From contig NZ_BIFR01000002.1 of the NCBI RefSeq assembly GCF_003967535.1, forward strand, positions 1,984,001 through 2,048,000: a DNA stretch of 64,000 nt, written 5' to 3'. The notes below the pieces were generated by a model, which saw only the letters and a program-made list of their open reading frames with translations, was not told where the DNA came from and made no database searches. A program made the translations under genes and the position numbers. Origin of the DNA: Tengunoibacter tsumagoiensis. GTDB taxonomy: Bacteria; Chloroflexota; Ktedonobacteria; Ktedonobacterales; Ktedonobacteraceae. Positions 1 through 8,110 of this stretch are shown one piece after another. How positions within the stretch are numbered: position 1 is the stretch's first letter; each line of letters begins with the position of its first letter.

Positions 1-197
<197 letters not shown>

Positions 198-296
198 ATT
201 TATGTTCAAGAGAGCCACAGCGGGCCTCCCGAAAATGCATTGTGTAGTTCGCGATCCAGTCCAAGTGTTTATTGCTTGGCTTGTTCGCAGATTTGC

Positions 297-320
297 ATCA
301 CTTAGCTCACGCTAAGTGAT
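297..320 (-). other. rRNA leader hairpin
   Basis: ATCACTTAGC (297-306) and GCTAAGTGAT (311-320) are perfect 10-bp inverted arms around a 4-nt loop. It lies about 100 nt upstream of the 16S 5' end, within the presumed pre-rRNA leader. It may take part in processing or antitermination (boxB-like); the role is inferred from position only. Confidence 0.6.
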
Positions 321-386
321 TGAATTGACAGGAACTGGTGTCTTGTTACTCTGTAAAACCAGTTACTGTTCTGCTTTCCACTCTTC

Positions 387-401
387 AGTTGTCAAAGTGC
401 G
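387..401 (-). promoter_or_regulatory. boxA-like antitermination element in the rRNA leader
   Basis: The minus strand reads CGCACTTTGACAACT, which closely resembles bacterial rRNA boxA elements (consensus near TGCTCTTTAACA) bound by NusB/NusE. It sits between the promoters and the 16S gene, where boxA is expected. I first read its TTGACA as a -35 box, but there is no acceptable -10 at the right distance. Confidence 0.6.
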
Positions 402-474
402 ACTGATCGAGAACCGTAGCTCTCGGGTGTCTCGCTCGATTGCGTTGTTTTGGCGTTCTCGCGACGACTGCTGT

Positions 475-503
475 AGTATCTCACATTCCTCGGGGTCTGT
501 CAA
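475..503 (-). promoter_or_regulatory. rRNA promoter, proximal
   Basis: On the minus strand TTGACA (503-498) is separated by exactly 17 nt from GATACT (480-475). This is a near-consensus sigma-70-type promoter. Transcription would start near 468, giving a leader of about 270 nt before 16S. Confidence 0.85.
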
Positions 504-730
504 GCGTTTTCTCGTTGAGTTTTTTCGCCTGTCCCGAAAGTCCTTCTTCTCCGTGGTGTGGACGCTTCCGGCCTCTGAAGAGGGCTGAAAGACCTACGGA
601 CGAACCGTGTGGTCGTGCACATCATCGGGAAGGAATCTTCCTGAGGGGCCACGTTACCGTGGCACAGCCGGGGGTTTGCGGACAGGAGCACCCTCCAGGA
701 GAGTGATTGTCTGGAAACGACAGCTCACGG
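504..730. other. Intergenic region between tandem rRNA promoters
   Basis: GC-richer than the flanks and without a credible gene. The minus strand holds short hairpins such as GCCACG-GTAA-CGTGGC (about 641-656). It would be transcribed only from the distal rRNA promoter. I recognise no known RNA family here: it lacks RNase P, SRP, tmRNA and 6S core motifs. Confidence 0.4.
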
Positions 731-759
731 AGTATACCATGAAAGAGAAAGGCCGTCAA
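731..759 (-). promoter_or_regulatory. rRNA promoter, distal
   Basis: On the minus strand TTGACG (759-754) is followed after 17 nt by TATACT (736-731). With the proximal promoter this makes a tandem pair about 256 bp apart, the usual arrangement for strongly growth-regulated rRNA operons. Confidence 0.75.
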
Positions 760-892
760 GTGCTTTTCCAGGCAGTATTCCTAACAACAAAAAATCAAGT
801 ACTTAAGGTAAAGGAATAGATCCCAAACGGCCTGATAACTCCTCTTCATCTTCTCTTCTGGATGCGGTACCCTATAGCTAGAAAATCAGAAA

Positions 893-921
893 GCCCTCGA
901 CCTGAATAGCAGATCGAGGGC
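893..921 (-). terminator. Terminator of the phosphoketolase gene
   Basis: GCCCTCGA (893-900) pairs perfectly with TCGAGGGC (914-921). On the minus strand the stem is followed by a T-rich tract. It lies 16 bp beyond the phosphoketolase stop codon. Confidence 0.75.
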
Positions 922-936
922 GTCAAGAATAGTAAG

Positions 937-3297
937 TTAGTCTGTCCAGACCCAATCACGAACTTCTGGCATATCCTCCAGGTTTGTTCGAACATATGAC
1001 TCATGCTTGACCAACAGATCTTCACATTCAGCAATCAAGCCAGGAGTTAGATTTCGAACGCGCTTGGCATGCTTCAATGCTTCAATGCACAGGTGATAGC
1101 GGCTCATACCATTGCGAACAACCATATCAAAGGGGGTTGTTGTTGTTCCTTCCTCAACAAAACCACGAACATGGAAGCGATGCGTGTTTGGACGGCCATG
1201 AATAAGCTCATGGATGGCACGTTGATACCCATGGAAGGCAAACACAACTGGCTTATCTTCTGTGAAGTTTTCCACAAAAGCTTCATTGCTCAGGCCATGC
1301 GGATGGTATGCTGGTGGGTAGAGTGTCATCAAATCAACAACATTGACAACACGAACCTTTAACTCTGGCAGATGCTGACGGAGCCACCAGGCTGCCGCAA
1401 CTGTCTCCAATGTAGGAACATCTCCAGCACAGGCCAGAACCACATCTGGCTCAACTTGATCATCATTACTGGCCCATTTCCAGATTGAGAGGCCACGATT
1501 ACAATGCTCAAAGGCTTCTTCAATGCTCATCCACTGTAACTGAGGCTGCTTATCAATAACAATCAGGTTCACGTAGTTGTGGCTGCGGAAACAATGGTCA
1601 GAGATGGACAGCAATGAATTTGCATCCGGTGGCAGATAGATACGAGCTACATTGCCTTTCTTCGACAACACAATATCAATGAGTCCAGGGCCCTGATGGC
1701 TAAAACCATTGTGGTCATTACGCCAGCAGGTTGAGGTAAGCAGAATGTTCAACGAAGGAATGGGCTTACGCCACGAAAGATGCAAGCTCTCCTGCAACCA
1801 TTTAGCATGCTGAACGGTCATTGAGGCAGAGACCATCGCAAATGCTTCATAGGTTGCAAACAATCCATTACGACCTGTAAGCAAGTAGCCTTCTAGCCAA
1901 CCCTGACAAAGGTGCTCGCTTAAGACCTCAAGCACACGGCCATCTGGTGTAACATGATCATCAACAGAGAGCAGTTTCCCAGTCGAACAACGATTCTCCA
2001 CCTCAAATACGTTGCCTAAACGGTTGGAATTGGTCTCGTCTGGACAGAACAGCCGGAAGTTCTTGTTCTTAGCGTTGCGTGTAAAGATATCACGCATAAA
2101 TTTGCCTAGTTGGCGCGTTGATTCATAACGCTCGGTGCCAGGTTTGGTCACCGCCAGAGCATAATCGCGAAATTCAGGAACATCTAAAGCTGGCAGATCA
2201 GCCGAACCGCCGTTTGCCGCAGGGTTGGCGCTCATACGCAATTCGCCCTGAGGAGCAAGTGCTGCCAATTCAGGCTTGAGATGACCATTCTCGTCAAAAA
2301 TCTCTTCTGGTTTATAGCTACGGAGCCACTGCTCAAGAATACGCAAGTGGCTTGCATTCTGTTTTACTTCCGAGACAGGGACCTGATGCGCACGAAAAGT
2401 TCCAATCACTTGCGTGCCATCAACTTCGCCTGGGCCCGTCCATCCCTTTGGCGTGCGCAAGACAATTGCTGGCCAGAAGGGTGCCTTACTAAAGCCATTT
2501 GTACGAGCGTCGATCTGATACTCACGAATCTTCCCATAACAGGTATCAAGCACTTCAGCAAATGCTTTGTGCATAGTCATAGGATCATCGCCCTCAACAA
2601 AAAAGACTTCATACCCATGACCTTCCAGAAGTTTGCGAATCTGATCATCTTCTTCGCGACCTAGTACGGTTGGTCCAGCAATCTTATACCCATTCAAATG
2701 TAAGATTGGCAAGACTGCTCCATCTCGAGCAGGATTGATAAACTTTACGCTCTTCCAGGCACCCTCCAGCGGAGCTGTTTCTGCTTCACCGTCGCCAATG
2801 ACTGCCACTGCAAGCAGATCCGGGTTATCCATAATTGCACCAAAGGCATGTGAGAGCACATATCCTAACTCACCGCCTTCGTGAATCGAACCAGGTGTAG
2901 GAACGCTCACATGGCTGGGAATACCGCCCGGCGTCGAGAACTGGCGGAATAAACGGTGGAGACCCTTTTCATCCTCCGAAACCTCAGGGTAAATCTCTGA
3001 GTAGGTTCCTTCTAGATAAGCACTGGCTACCAGAGCCGGGCCCCCATGGCCGGGACCCGCCAGATAAATGGCACTGACATTGTTCTCCTGAATCAACCGA
3101 TTCATGTGGACATAAATAAAGCTAAGACCAGGAGATGTTCCCCAGTGACCAAGCAAACGAGGTTTGATGTGCTCGGGGCGGAGCGGTTCCTTCAAGAGCA
3201 CATTATCTTGTAGATAAATTTGTCCTACAGTCAGATAATTGGCTGCGTTCCAATATCTGTCCATTAGCTCAAGTTGTCTCTGGTCAATTACTGACAT
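937..3297 (-). CDS. xfp: Phosphoketolase (xylulose-5-P / fructose-6-P)
   Basis: A 786-aa cytosolic thiamine-diphosphate enzyme of the XFP family, full length (relatives are about 790-825 aa). It cleaves xylulose 5-phosphate and/or fructose 6-phosphate with phosphate to acetyl phosphate plus glyceraldehyde 3-phosphate or erythrose 4-phosphate. Visible family motifs are LGHWGTSPG (residues 49-57), AGPGHGG (80-86), SIHEGGELGY (137-146) and the ThDP/Mg motif GDGEAE (168-173). An upstream in-frame ATG would add 13 residues. The chosen ATG has GGAGGA six bases upstream and the family-typical start, so it is preferred. Monocistronic, with its own terminator. Substrate preference cannot be read from sequence alone. 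Confidence 0.96.
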   Translation of the reverse strand: MSVIDQRQLELMDRYWNAANYLTVGQIYLQDNVLLKEPLRPEHIKPRLLGHWGTSPGLSFIYVHMNRLIQENNVSAIYLAGPGHGGPALVASAYLEGTYSEIYPEVSEDEKGLHRLFRQFSTPGGIPSHVSVPTPGSIHEGGELGYVLSHAFGAIMDNPDLLAVAVIGDGEAETAPLEGAWKSVKFINPARDGAVLPILHLNGYKIAGPTVLGREEDDQIRKLLEGHGYEVFFVEGDDPMTMHKAFAEVLDTCYGKIREYQIDARTNGFSKAPFWPAIVLRTPKGWTGPGEVDGTQVIGTFRAHQVPVSEVKQNASHLRILEQWLRSYKPEEIFDENGHLKPELAALAPQGELRMSANPAANGGSADLPALDVPEFRDYALAVTKPGTERYESTRQLGKFMRDIFTRNAKNKNFRLFCPDETNSNRLGNVFEVENRCSTGKLLSVDDHVTPDGRVLEVLSEHLCQGWLEGYLLTGRNGLFATYEAFAMVSASMTVQHAKWLQESLHLSWRKPIPSLNILLTSTCWRNDHNGFSHQGPGLIDIVLSKKGNVARIYLPPDANSLLSISDHCFRSHNYVNLIVIDKQPQLQWMSIEEAFEHCNRGLSIWKWASNDDQVEPDVVLACAGDVPTLETVAAAWWLRQHLPELKVRVVNVVDLMTLYPPAYHPHGLSNEAFVENFTEDKPVVFAFHGYQRAIHELIHGRPNTHRFHVRGFVEEGTTTTPFDMVVRNGMSRYHLCIEALKHAKRVRNLTPGLIAECEDLLVKHESYVRTNLEDMPEVRDWVWTD

Positions 3298-3803
3298 CCT
3301 ATCCTCCAAAAAAACCTTACAATAACTTCGCTTCATTGGTAACCATGTATTTGACAGTATCTTCTTTCACTCCAGGCAGGCATCGTTTTCTAAAAAACGG
3401 TACTCCGCTTTGAATGAATAAGTCCACTCATTTATATCGCTTCAGGAAAGGTGGAATTCATTCCTACGCCAATCAATATACTTCCATGTTCAATCTCTAA
3501 CCCGATTATATACTATGATTCTAACCTTTGTCCTCGCGTATAGACAAGTTCAACTTTTGCTATATGTATCTTACTTACCTGGTATCACACTATTATCACC
3601 CTGTCATTCTGCCAGATCACAATACTATCACAGACTATTTTTATTTTTACATGTCATACTTCTCAAATATATTGAAGGTTTTTTGAATAATGATGCATTT
3701 TTTACTTTCATGCAACAAGTTTTTTTTATGAATTATAAGAATGAGGGGCACTGAATTCTTATTTTGGGGTGTGAAAATTATGGATATTCTTCCTATACTG
3801 GAC
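3298..3803. other. AT-rich intergenic region upstream of phosphoketolase
   Basis: About 500 bp of AT-rich DNA with no convincing gene. It holds the likely phosphoketolase promoter near 3505-3534 and ends at the terminator of the response regulator gene. Small ORFs here lack ribosome-binding sites and coding character. Confidence 0.5.
3505..3534 (-). promoter_or_regulatory. Candidate phosphoketolase promoter
   Basis: On the minus strand AGGACA (3534-3529) precedes a perfect TATAAT (3510-3505) with an 18-nt spacer. It would give a leader of about 200 nt. The -35 matches 4 of 6 positions, so the call is moderate. Confidence 0.45.
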
Positions 3804-3838
3804 AAAAAAAAGTGGTGACCGCATAAAAGTCACCACTT
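3804..3838 (-). terminator. Terminator of the two-component operon
   Basis: AAGTGGTGAC (3810-3819) and GTCACCACTT (3829-3838) form a perfect 10-bp stem with a 9-nt loop. On the minus strand it is followed by a run of T residues: a textbook intrinsic terminator 44 bp after the response regulator stop. Confidence 0.9.
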
Positions 3839-3881
3839 GAAACTGAAGGGGCATTGAGTTTTTTTCACGCTTTACGTGTTT

Positions 3882-4622
3882 TTATGGCTTTATTGCATGC
3901 TCTTCGGATTGATTTACGAACATATATCCAATACCAACCTTTGTACGAATGTAACGTGGATGGGAGGGATCAATCTCCAATTTTCGACGCAAACGATTGA
4001 TATTTACCTGCAACATATGGCTTTCGCCCATATATTCTTCACCCCAGACGTGGCTCAATAAAAGATCTTGTGTGACAACACGTCCCGCGTTTTGTGCTAA
4101 ATAGAAGAGCAGACGATATTCTATCGGTGATACAGGTACATCTTGACCGGCCATAAGGACTTGATGTTGCGCGGAATCAATGATCAGATCTCCAACTTTG
4201 AGGATTGTCCGCATATGAGCGTGATTTGAGGCACCATCATTTGATGCAAAGGTAGAACGGCGCAAGACAGAACGAACACGTGCGAGCAGCTCTTCAATGC
4301 TAAACGGCTTGGTTAAATAGTCGTCGGCCCCAAGATCAAGTCCATAAACCTTATCTTGATCCTGACCACGTGCGGTAATAATAATGATGGGAACAGTTGA
4401 AAATTCGCGCACTTTTTTACAAACGGTAAAGCCATCCATCCTTGGCATCATCACATCCAGCAGGACCAGATCTGGAGTATACTCTTCAATCATTTCCAGT
4501 GCTTGTTTTCCATCGCTAGCCGTCAAAATAGTATAATCCTCAAATTGAAGATTCCGCGTGATTAAGCGCAACAATTGGGGATCATCATCAGCAACTAACA
4601 CTGTTATTCTTTTTAGAGGCAT
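3882..4622 (-). CDS. OmpR/PhoB-type response regulator
   Basis: A 246-aa two-domain transcription factor. The receiver domain (residues 6-120) has the acidic pocket D12-D14, phospho-acceptor D56 in LLLDVMMP, T83 and K105 in YLTKPF. The C-terminal winged helix (about 140-238) carries the OmpR-type segments SPIEYRLLFYL and GIGYMF. It lies 40 bp downstream of a histidine kinase gene on the same strand, so the pair is co-transcribed and almost certainly cognate. The start has GGAG about 11 bases upstream. Targets and stimulus are unknown. Confidence 0.95.
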   Translation of the reverse strand: MPLKRITVLVADDDPQLLRLITRNLQFEDYTILTASDGKQALEMIEEYTPDLVLLDVMMPRMDGFTVCKKVREFSTVPIIIITARGQDQDKVYGLDLGADDYLTKPFSIEELLARVRSVLRRSTFASNDGASNHAHMRTILKVGDLIIDSAQHQVLMAGQDVPVSPIEYRLLFYLAQNAGRVVTQDLLLSHVWGEEYMGESHMLQVNINRLRRKLEIDPSHPRYIRTKVGIGYMFVNQSEEHAIKP

Positions 4623-4662
4623 ACAAAAAGAGACTCCTTACAATGTGTATACAAGAGATGTC

Positions 4663-5520
4663 CTATCTCTCACGCAATGGCAAAACAATACGAAATATAC
4701 TTCCTTTACCTTCGAGGCTTTCTGCCCAGATGAGCCCATTGTGTAGCTCAACAATATATTTACAGATCGTTAATCCCAATCCCAGACCACCAACTTCGCG
4801 TGTTAAACGTGTATCGACACGATAAAAGCGATCAAAAATATGGTGAAGATGTTCAGCAGGAATACCAATACCAGAATCACGTATCCAGATCTCAATCACT
4901 GGTTTGAATGACAATGACAGCAGCTTTTGCTGTACAGACTCCTCTTGTCCTCTAAGAAATCCTCCATCTATGGCTTGACACTGAAACGATTGGAGAGCAG
5001 AGATCCCTACTTCAACATGGCTATTATCCGCAGCATACAGGACCGCATTCTCTAGCAAGTTATCAAGGACAATTCTAAAGAGCTGCCGATCAACTTGAAC
5101 AATAGTGCCTTGCTGAGAAGCTATCTGTACGTCAAAAACAGTCTGTTCAGATGTTAAATTCCTCCCATGAGCACGTGCAATGCTCGTCTGGCGCTGTCCG
5201 AAAGACTCAATTGCTTCTTTCATAAGATGGCCCAGATCAACTGTTGTGAGATGTACTGAAGTGGCTCCCGTTTCAAGCCATGATAACTGTAACAGGCGCT
5301 CAACCACAATCTCCATCCGATCGCTCGCTTCACTAATTGCAGAGAGATATTCTTGCTGCTCATCAGGTGAAATGCGATTTTTATGGAGTAAGAGAGTTGA
5401 TGCGTAGCCTTTAATTGCTGTTAATGGGCTACGCAACTCATGACTTACAACAGCTAATATTTCTGCGTTAAGGATCTCAGTTTCATGCATTGTTTTATGC
5501 TCAATATCCCTTGCCAACAC
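4663..5520 (-). CDS. Sensor histidine kinase lacking an N-terminal sensor domain
   Basis: A 285-aa protein consisting only of HisKA plus HATPase_c. The H-box is SHELRSPL with H27; later come DNLLENAV (N box), DSGIGIP (G1) and GLGLGLTICK (G2). No transmembrane segment, PAS or GAF domain precedes the H-box, so it is cytosolic and needs another protein or a soluble signal. The predicted start is GTG at 5520. An ATG ten codons downstream (5490) is an alternative; neither has a strong ribosome-binding site. It is the first gene of a two-gene operon with the response regulator. Confidence 0.92.
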   Translation of the reverse strand: MLARDIEHKTMHETEILNAEILAVVSHELRSPLTAIKGYASTLLLHKNRISPDEQQEYLSAISEASDRMEIVVERLLQLSWLETGATSVHLTTVDLGHLMKEAIESFGQRQTSIARAHGRNLTSEQTVFDVQIASQQGTIVQVDRQLFRIVLDNLLENAVLYAADNSHVEVGISALQSFQCQAIDGGFLRGQEESVQQKLLSLSFKPVIEIWIRDSGIGIPAEHLHHIFDRFYRVDTRLTREVGGLGLGLTICKYIVELHNGLIWAESLEGKGSIFRIVLPLRER

Positions 5521-5709
5521 TTGAATGTACTCTACAACTAATTAGTTCTGCACTGTCCCTACTCATCAGTCTCAATTATAGAGTGAAGGCAGTCACAAAG
5601 AAAGCACACACAAAGCATAGATATCACAATGAACTCACAAAAGCTCAACCTTTGTACCATCGCTACACTTTTCTCTCCACCAGATGTCGCTCACTCTCTT
5701 AATAGCGAG

Positions 5710-5743
5710 GCTGAGATGAGACTTGAAGGGGTCTCATCTCAGC
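5710..5743. terminator. Perfect 13-bp hairpin downstream of the DoxX-like gene
   Basis: Arms 5710-5722 and 5731-5743 are perfectly complementary with an 8-nt loop. There is no strong T tract on either strand. It lies between the DoxX-like stop and the kinase start, so it probably insulates the two units. Confidence 0.55.
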
Positions 5744-5798
5744 TCCTTGTGTGAGCTCCACGAGAGCATGGTATCTCTCTCGTTAGCTATCATTGTGC

Positions 5799-6449
5799 TT
5801 ATACCGTTGTACTTGCAGGTTTCGCCGTGGCCAGGCGGGCTTTCCCTTTCTCAGTAGCGAGAGAACCAGTCCATGGTGTTCCCAGAAGAGGGAGGATATA
5901 GCGGTCTCCACCATAGTAACCAGCAATACGCCAGGCCAGAATCAGGAAGAGAGCCAGGAAGCCAAGGATCGGGTTGGTACTAACAGTACCCGCCAGCAGG
6001 TAGTTCAGGTTCATCGTGACACCAAAGAAGGAGGCAATACCAGTCAGGATGCCGAAAATCAGACCCAGACCTACCAGTACTTCACCAAAGGTAACAAGGT
6101 AAGCGAATAAGGCTGCATTTGGAATTACAACATTCTGCAAAAACGAAGCGTACCAATCTTGCACCGCAGGATGGGCTCCAGACGAGAGCTTGATAGCACC
6201 AGTAGCAAAACCCGTGATCGCTGCTCCATCATGACCGCTAAACACCCACGCTCCACCCTTCTGTGCCTGACCAAAGAGGCTATAGCCAGTCATTTTCTCA
6301 AAACCGGCTGTTAACCATTCATATCCAACATAAAGACGAACTATTAGCCAGACCCAGGCCATTCGCGTATCAGCAAACAAGAATTTAGCAATCGGAGGCT
6401 CAGGAATCTGGGTGGCCGAACGAGGACTAACAGCATTGAAAGCACGCAT
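5799..6449 (-). CDS. DoxX-family membrane protein
   Basis: A 216-aa integral membrane protein. After a short N-terminal tail, hydrophobic segments lie near residues 30-50, 110-130, 135-155 and 160-180, the four-helix pattern of the DoxX/DoxD family. Members include the small subunit of archaeal thiosulfate:quinone oxidoreductase and oxidative-stress membrane proteins. The motif RLYVGYEWLTAGFEK is typical of the first helix. GGAG lies 9 bases before the ATG. It appears monocistronic. The enzymatic role here is not established. Confidence 0.85.
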   Translation of the reverse strand: MRAFNAVSPRSATQIPEPPIAKFLFADTRMAWVWLIVRLYVGYEWLTAGFEKMTGYSLFGQAQKGGAWVFSGHDGAAITGFATGAIKLSSGAHPAVQDWYASFLQNVVIPNAALFAYLVTFGEVLVGLGLIFGILTGIASFFGVTMNLNYLLAGTVSTNPILGFLALFLILAWRIAGYYGGDRYILPLLGTPWTGSLATEKGKARLATAKPASTTV

Positions 6450-6657
6450 CTTTTTTCTCCTTGTGAATCAATAACTTCTATAATGACACGTAAATTTTTT
6501 ATGATTCAAGCAAAACCAGAAATAAATTTCTCTTTATATTGAATCGATTTATGTCTTGCTCTACTTGACAGTTTTATAATAATTTATATGCATCACTCCG
6601 ATATCACAGCACGTAAAATGAAATCACAGCGATATCTCAAAAAGAAATGGACAAAGA

Positions 6658-6714
6658 AAAAGCCCCTGTTCCTACTGAGTCTCATGTGACGATGCAGTAG
6701 GAACAGGGGCTTTT
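6658..6714 (-). terminator. 20-bp perfect bidirectional terminator
   Basis: Arms 6658-6677 and 6695-6714 are perfectly complementary with a 17-nt loop. On the minus strand the stem is followed by TTTTTCTTT, so it terminates the small HTH gene just upstream and could also work in the other direction. Confidence 0.9.
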
Positions 6715-6736
6715 CCTCTTTCAAGCCTGGGAAGTA

Positions 6737-7048
6737 TCAAACATCAGTGAGAGGTGGCCCTGCAAGCAACTTATCTAGCGTCTGCTTTTTAATACGATAC
6801 CCTTGACGCTTGCCTCGATGAGGAAGGGGGATAGCCTCTAATAATCCATGCGTAATCCAACGCCTTACAGTGGTTGTATCTACACGTAAACGCTTAGCAA
6901 CTTCACGCACTGTTAATAATTCACCACCACGCAGACCACTTTCGCCTTGTTCTTGAGGTTCGTTTTGAGTAGCCACTACACCTTTGCTCCATTCTTTCTC
7001 TCCGCAGTTCCTTGCAGCCACCAAACGGTGCACTCCCTGTCCGTCCAT
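6737..7048 (-). CDS. Small excisionase/MerR-type HTH DNA-binding protein
   Basis: Up to 103 aa. The C-terminal half is a helix-turn-helix of the excisionase (HTH_17) type: LLTVREVAKRLRVDTTTVRRW followed by a wing and the basic segment KRQGYRIKKQTL. The N-terminal 40 residues are polar and probably disordered. The ATG at 7048 has a weak ribosome-binding site. An internal GTG at residue 25 (near 6976) with GGAG about 10 bases upstream could be the real start. No integrase or phage gene is nearby, so I take it as a stand-alone regulator. Confidence 0.8.
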   Translation of the reverse strand: MDGQGVHRLVAARNCGEKEWSKGVVATQNEPQEQGESGLRGGELLTVREVAKRLRVDTTTVRRWITHGLLEAIPLPHRGKRQGYRIKKQTLDKLLAGPPLTDV

Positions 7049-7140
7049 TTTTTATCAACTCATTTGTTCTATTATGGGAGAGCTTTTCAACAAGGCTCCT
7101 TTAAAAAGGTTAAGATACAAGAAACACGTAAGAAAGAACA

Positions 7141-7160
7141 GAAATGATACATATCATTTC
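7141..7160. promoter_or_regulatory. Near-perfect palindrome, candidate operator
   Basis: GAAATGATA and TATCATTTC form 9-bp inverted arms around a central CA. It lies in the 335-bp divergent gap between the HTH gene and the lysE-like gene, just before the structured leader. The regulator is unknown. Confidence 0.6.
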
Positions 7161-7174
7161 ATCTTTCTCGCTTC

Positions 7175-7334
7175 GTAAAGAGGGCGCAACATAGTTGAAT
7201 AAGCCTCAATCGCGGGGAGAAAAGAAACGGGAATAATCGAAACTTGATTTGTTTCGATTTGATCAGCTATGGTGAATACAACACTATTCATCTCGATTTA
7301 TCCTGGCTCTGAGTTATGGGCCCTCTTGCTTTAC
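7175..7334 (+). promoter_or_regulatory. Structured 5' leader of the lysE-like gene, riboswitch-like
   Basis: The RNA would be closed by AAGAGGGC (7178-7185) pairing with GCCCTCTT (7320-7327), with GTAAA/TTTAC as a further outer extension past a bulge. Inside are two hairpins: AATCGAAAC/GTTTCGATT (around 7238-7262) and GGTGAATA/TATTCATC (around 7271-7292, one G-U pair). A multi-branched fold 50 nt before an amino-acid exporter suggests ligand control. It resembles the lysine riboswitch only in the AGAGG-GC closing region. The conserved core is not recognisable, so I do not assign a class. Confidence 0.4.
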
Positions 7335-7383
7335 ATCTCCTTGCTTGATATGCTAGAAAAAAAGGGGCGAAAAAACAATCGCA

Positions 7384-8016
7384 ATGATACCTATCTCTCT
7401 CTCCGCTCTCCTCAGTGGCTTTACACTTGGGGCAAGCCTGATTATTGCTATTGGTGCTCAGAATGCGTTTGTCTTACGTCAGGGACTCAAACGACATCAT
7501 GTCTTTGTGACGGCATGTATCTGCACGCTCTGCGATGCTATCCTGATTACGCTCGGAGTTGCTGGCTTTGGGACAATTGTTACCTCTATTCCGCTCTTAG
7601 CATTGATTGCGACCTGGGGAGGTGCGGCGTTTCTACTCATCTATGGGCTACGGTCTTTCCGTTCAGCTCTTCATTCTGCCTCCCTTGAGGTGGATGCAAC
7701 GCAACCACCTCCACCCAGTATCCAAGCAACCGCTCTCACTATTCTGGCGTTAAGTTTGCTTAATCCGCATGTTTATCTCGATACAGTTGTCCTCGTTGGA
7801 AGCATTGGAGCCCATTATCCTCTCGAGCAACGCTCGTCGTTTGCGATTGGGGCTATGTCCGCCTCCTTCTGCTGGTTTTTTGGCCTGGCCTATGGAGCAG
7901 CATGGCTGACACCGCTCTTTCGCAAGCCATTGGCCTGGCGCATCCTTGATTGCATTGTGGGCGTCGTCATGTGGGGGATTGCAGGATCTCTTATCTGGTC
8001 AGCGCTGGTCCACTAA
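7384..8016 (+). CDS. LysE/ArgO-type amino-acid exporter
   Basis: A 210-aa inner-membrane protein of the LysE superfamily, about the usual length and with roughly six hydrophobic segments. The N-terminal motif GAQNAFVLRQGL (residues 24-35) is diagnostic of the LysE/ArgO branch that exports basic amino acids, and LSLLNPHVYLDT (about 123-134) is the second conserved motif. Substrate is probably arginine or lysine (family knowledge). It is preceded by a structured leader and a palindrome, so regulation in response to the exported compound is plausible. The Shine-Dalgarno AAGGGG is rather far (about 14 nt) upstream. Confidence 0.93.
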   Translation: MIPISLSALLSGFTLGASLIIAIGAQNAFVLRQGLKRHHVFVTACICTLCDAILITLGVAGFGTIVTSIPLLALIATWGGAAFLLIYGLRSFRSALHSASLEVDATQPPPPSIQATALTILALSLLNPHVYLDTVVLVGSIGAHYPLEQRSSFAIGAMSASFCWFFGLAYGAAWLTPLFRKPLAWRILDCIVGVVMWGIAGSLIWSALVH

Positions 8017-8019
8017 CAG

Positions 8020-8075
8020 GCAAACAGAAAAGCGCTTTGATTGGACAAACTCCATCAAAGCGCTTTTCTGTTTGC
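8020..8075. terminator. 22-bp perfect bidirectional terminator
   Basis: Arms 8020-8041 and 8054-8075 are perfectly complementary around a 12-nt loop, with an internal AAAAGCGCTTT block. It sits between the convergent lysE-like and ctaA genes and can serve both. Confidence 0.9.
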
Positions 8076-8110
8076 TTATCCCTTTATCCAGGGCAGGAGA
8101 AACTGGACAC

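Noticed and set aside
325..330. Plus-strand TTGACA as a promoter toward 600-830
   Set aside because: No -10 box at a suitable distance and no gene downstream on the plus strand; the sequence lies in the rRNA leader.
7175..7334. Lysine riboswitch before the lysE-like gene
   Set aside because: The closing stem region resembles it, but the conserved core segments and the long P2-P5 arms are not recognisable. I report only an unassigned structured leader.
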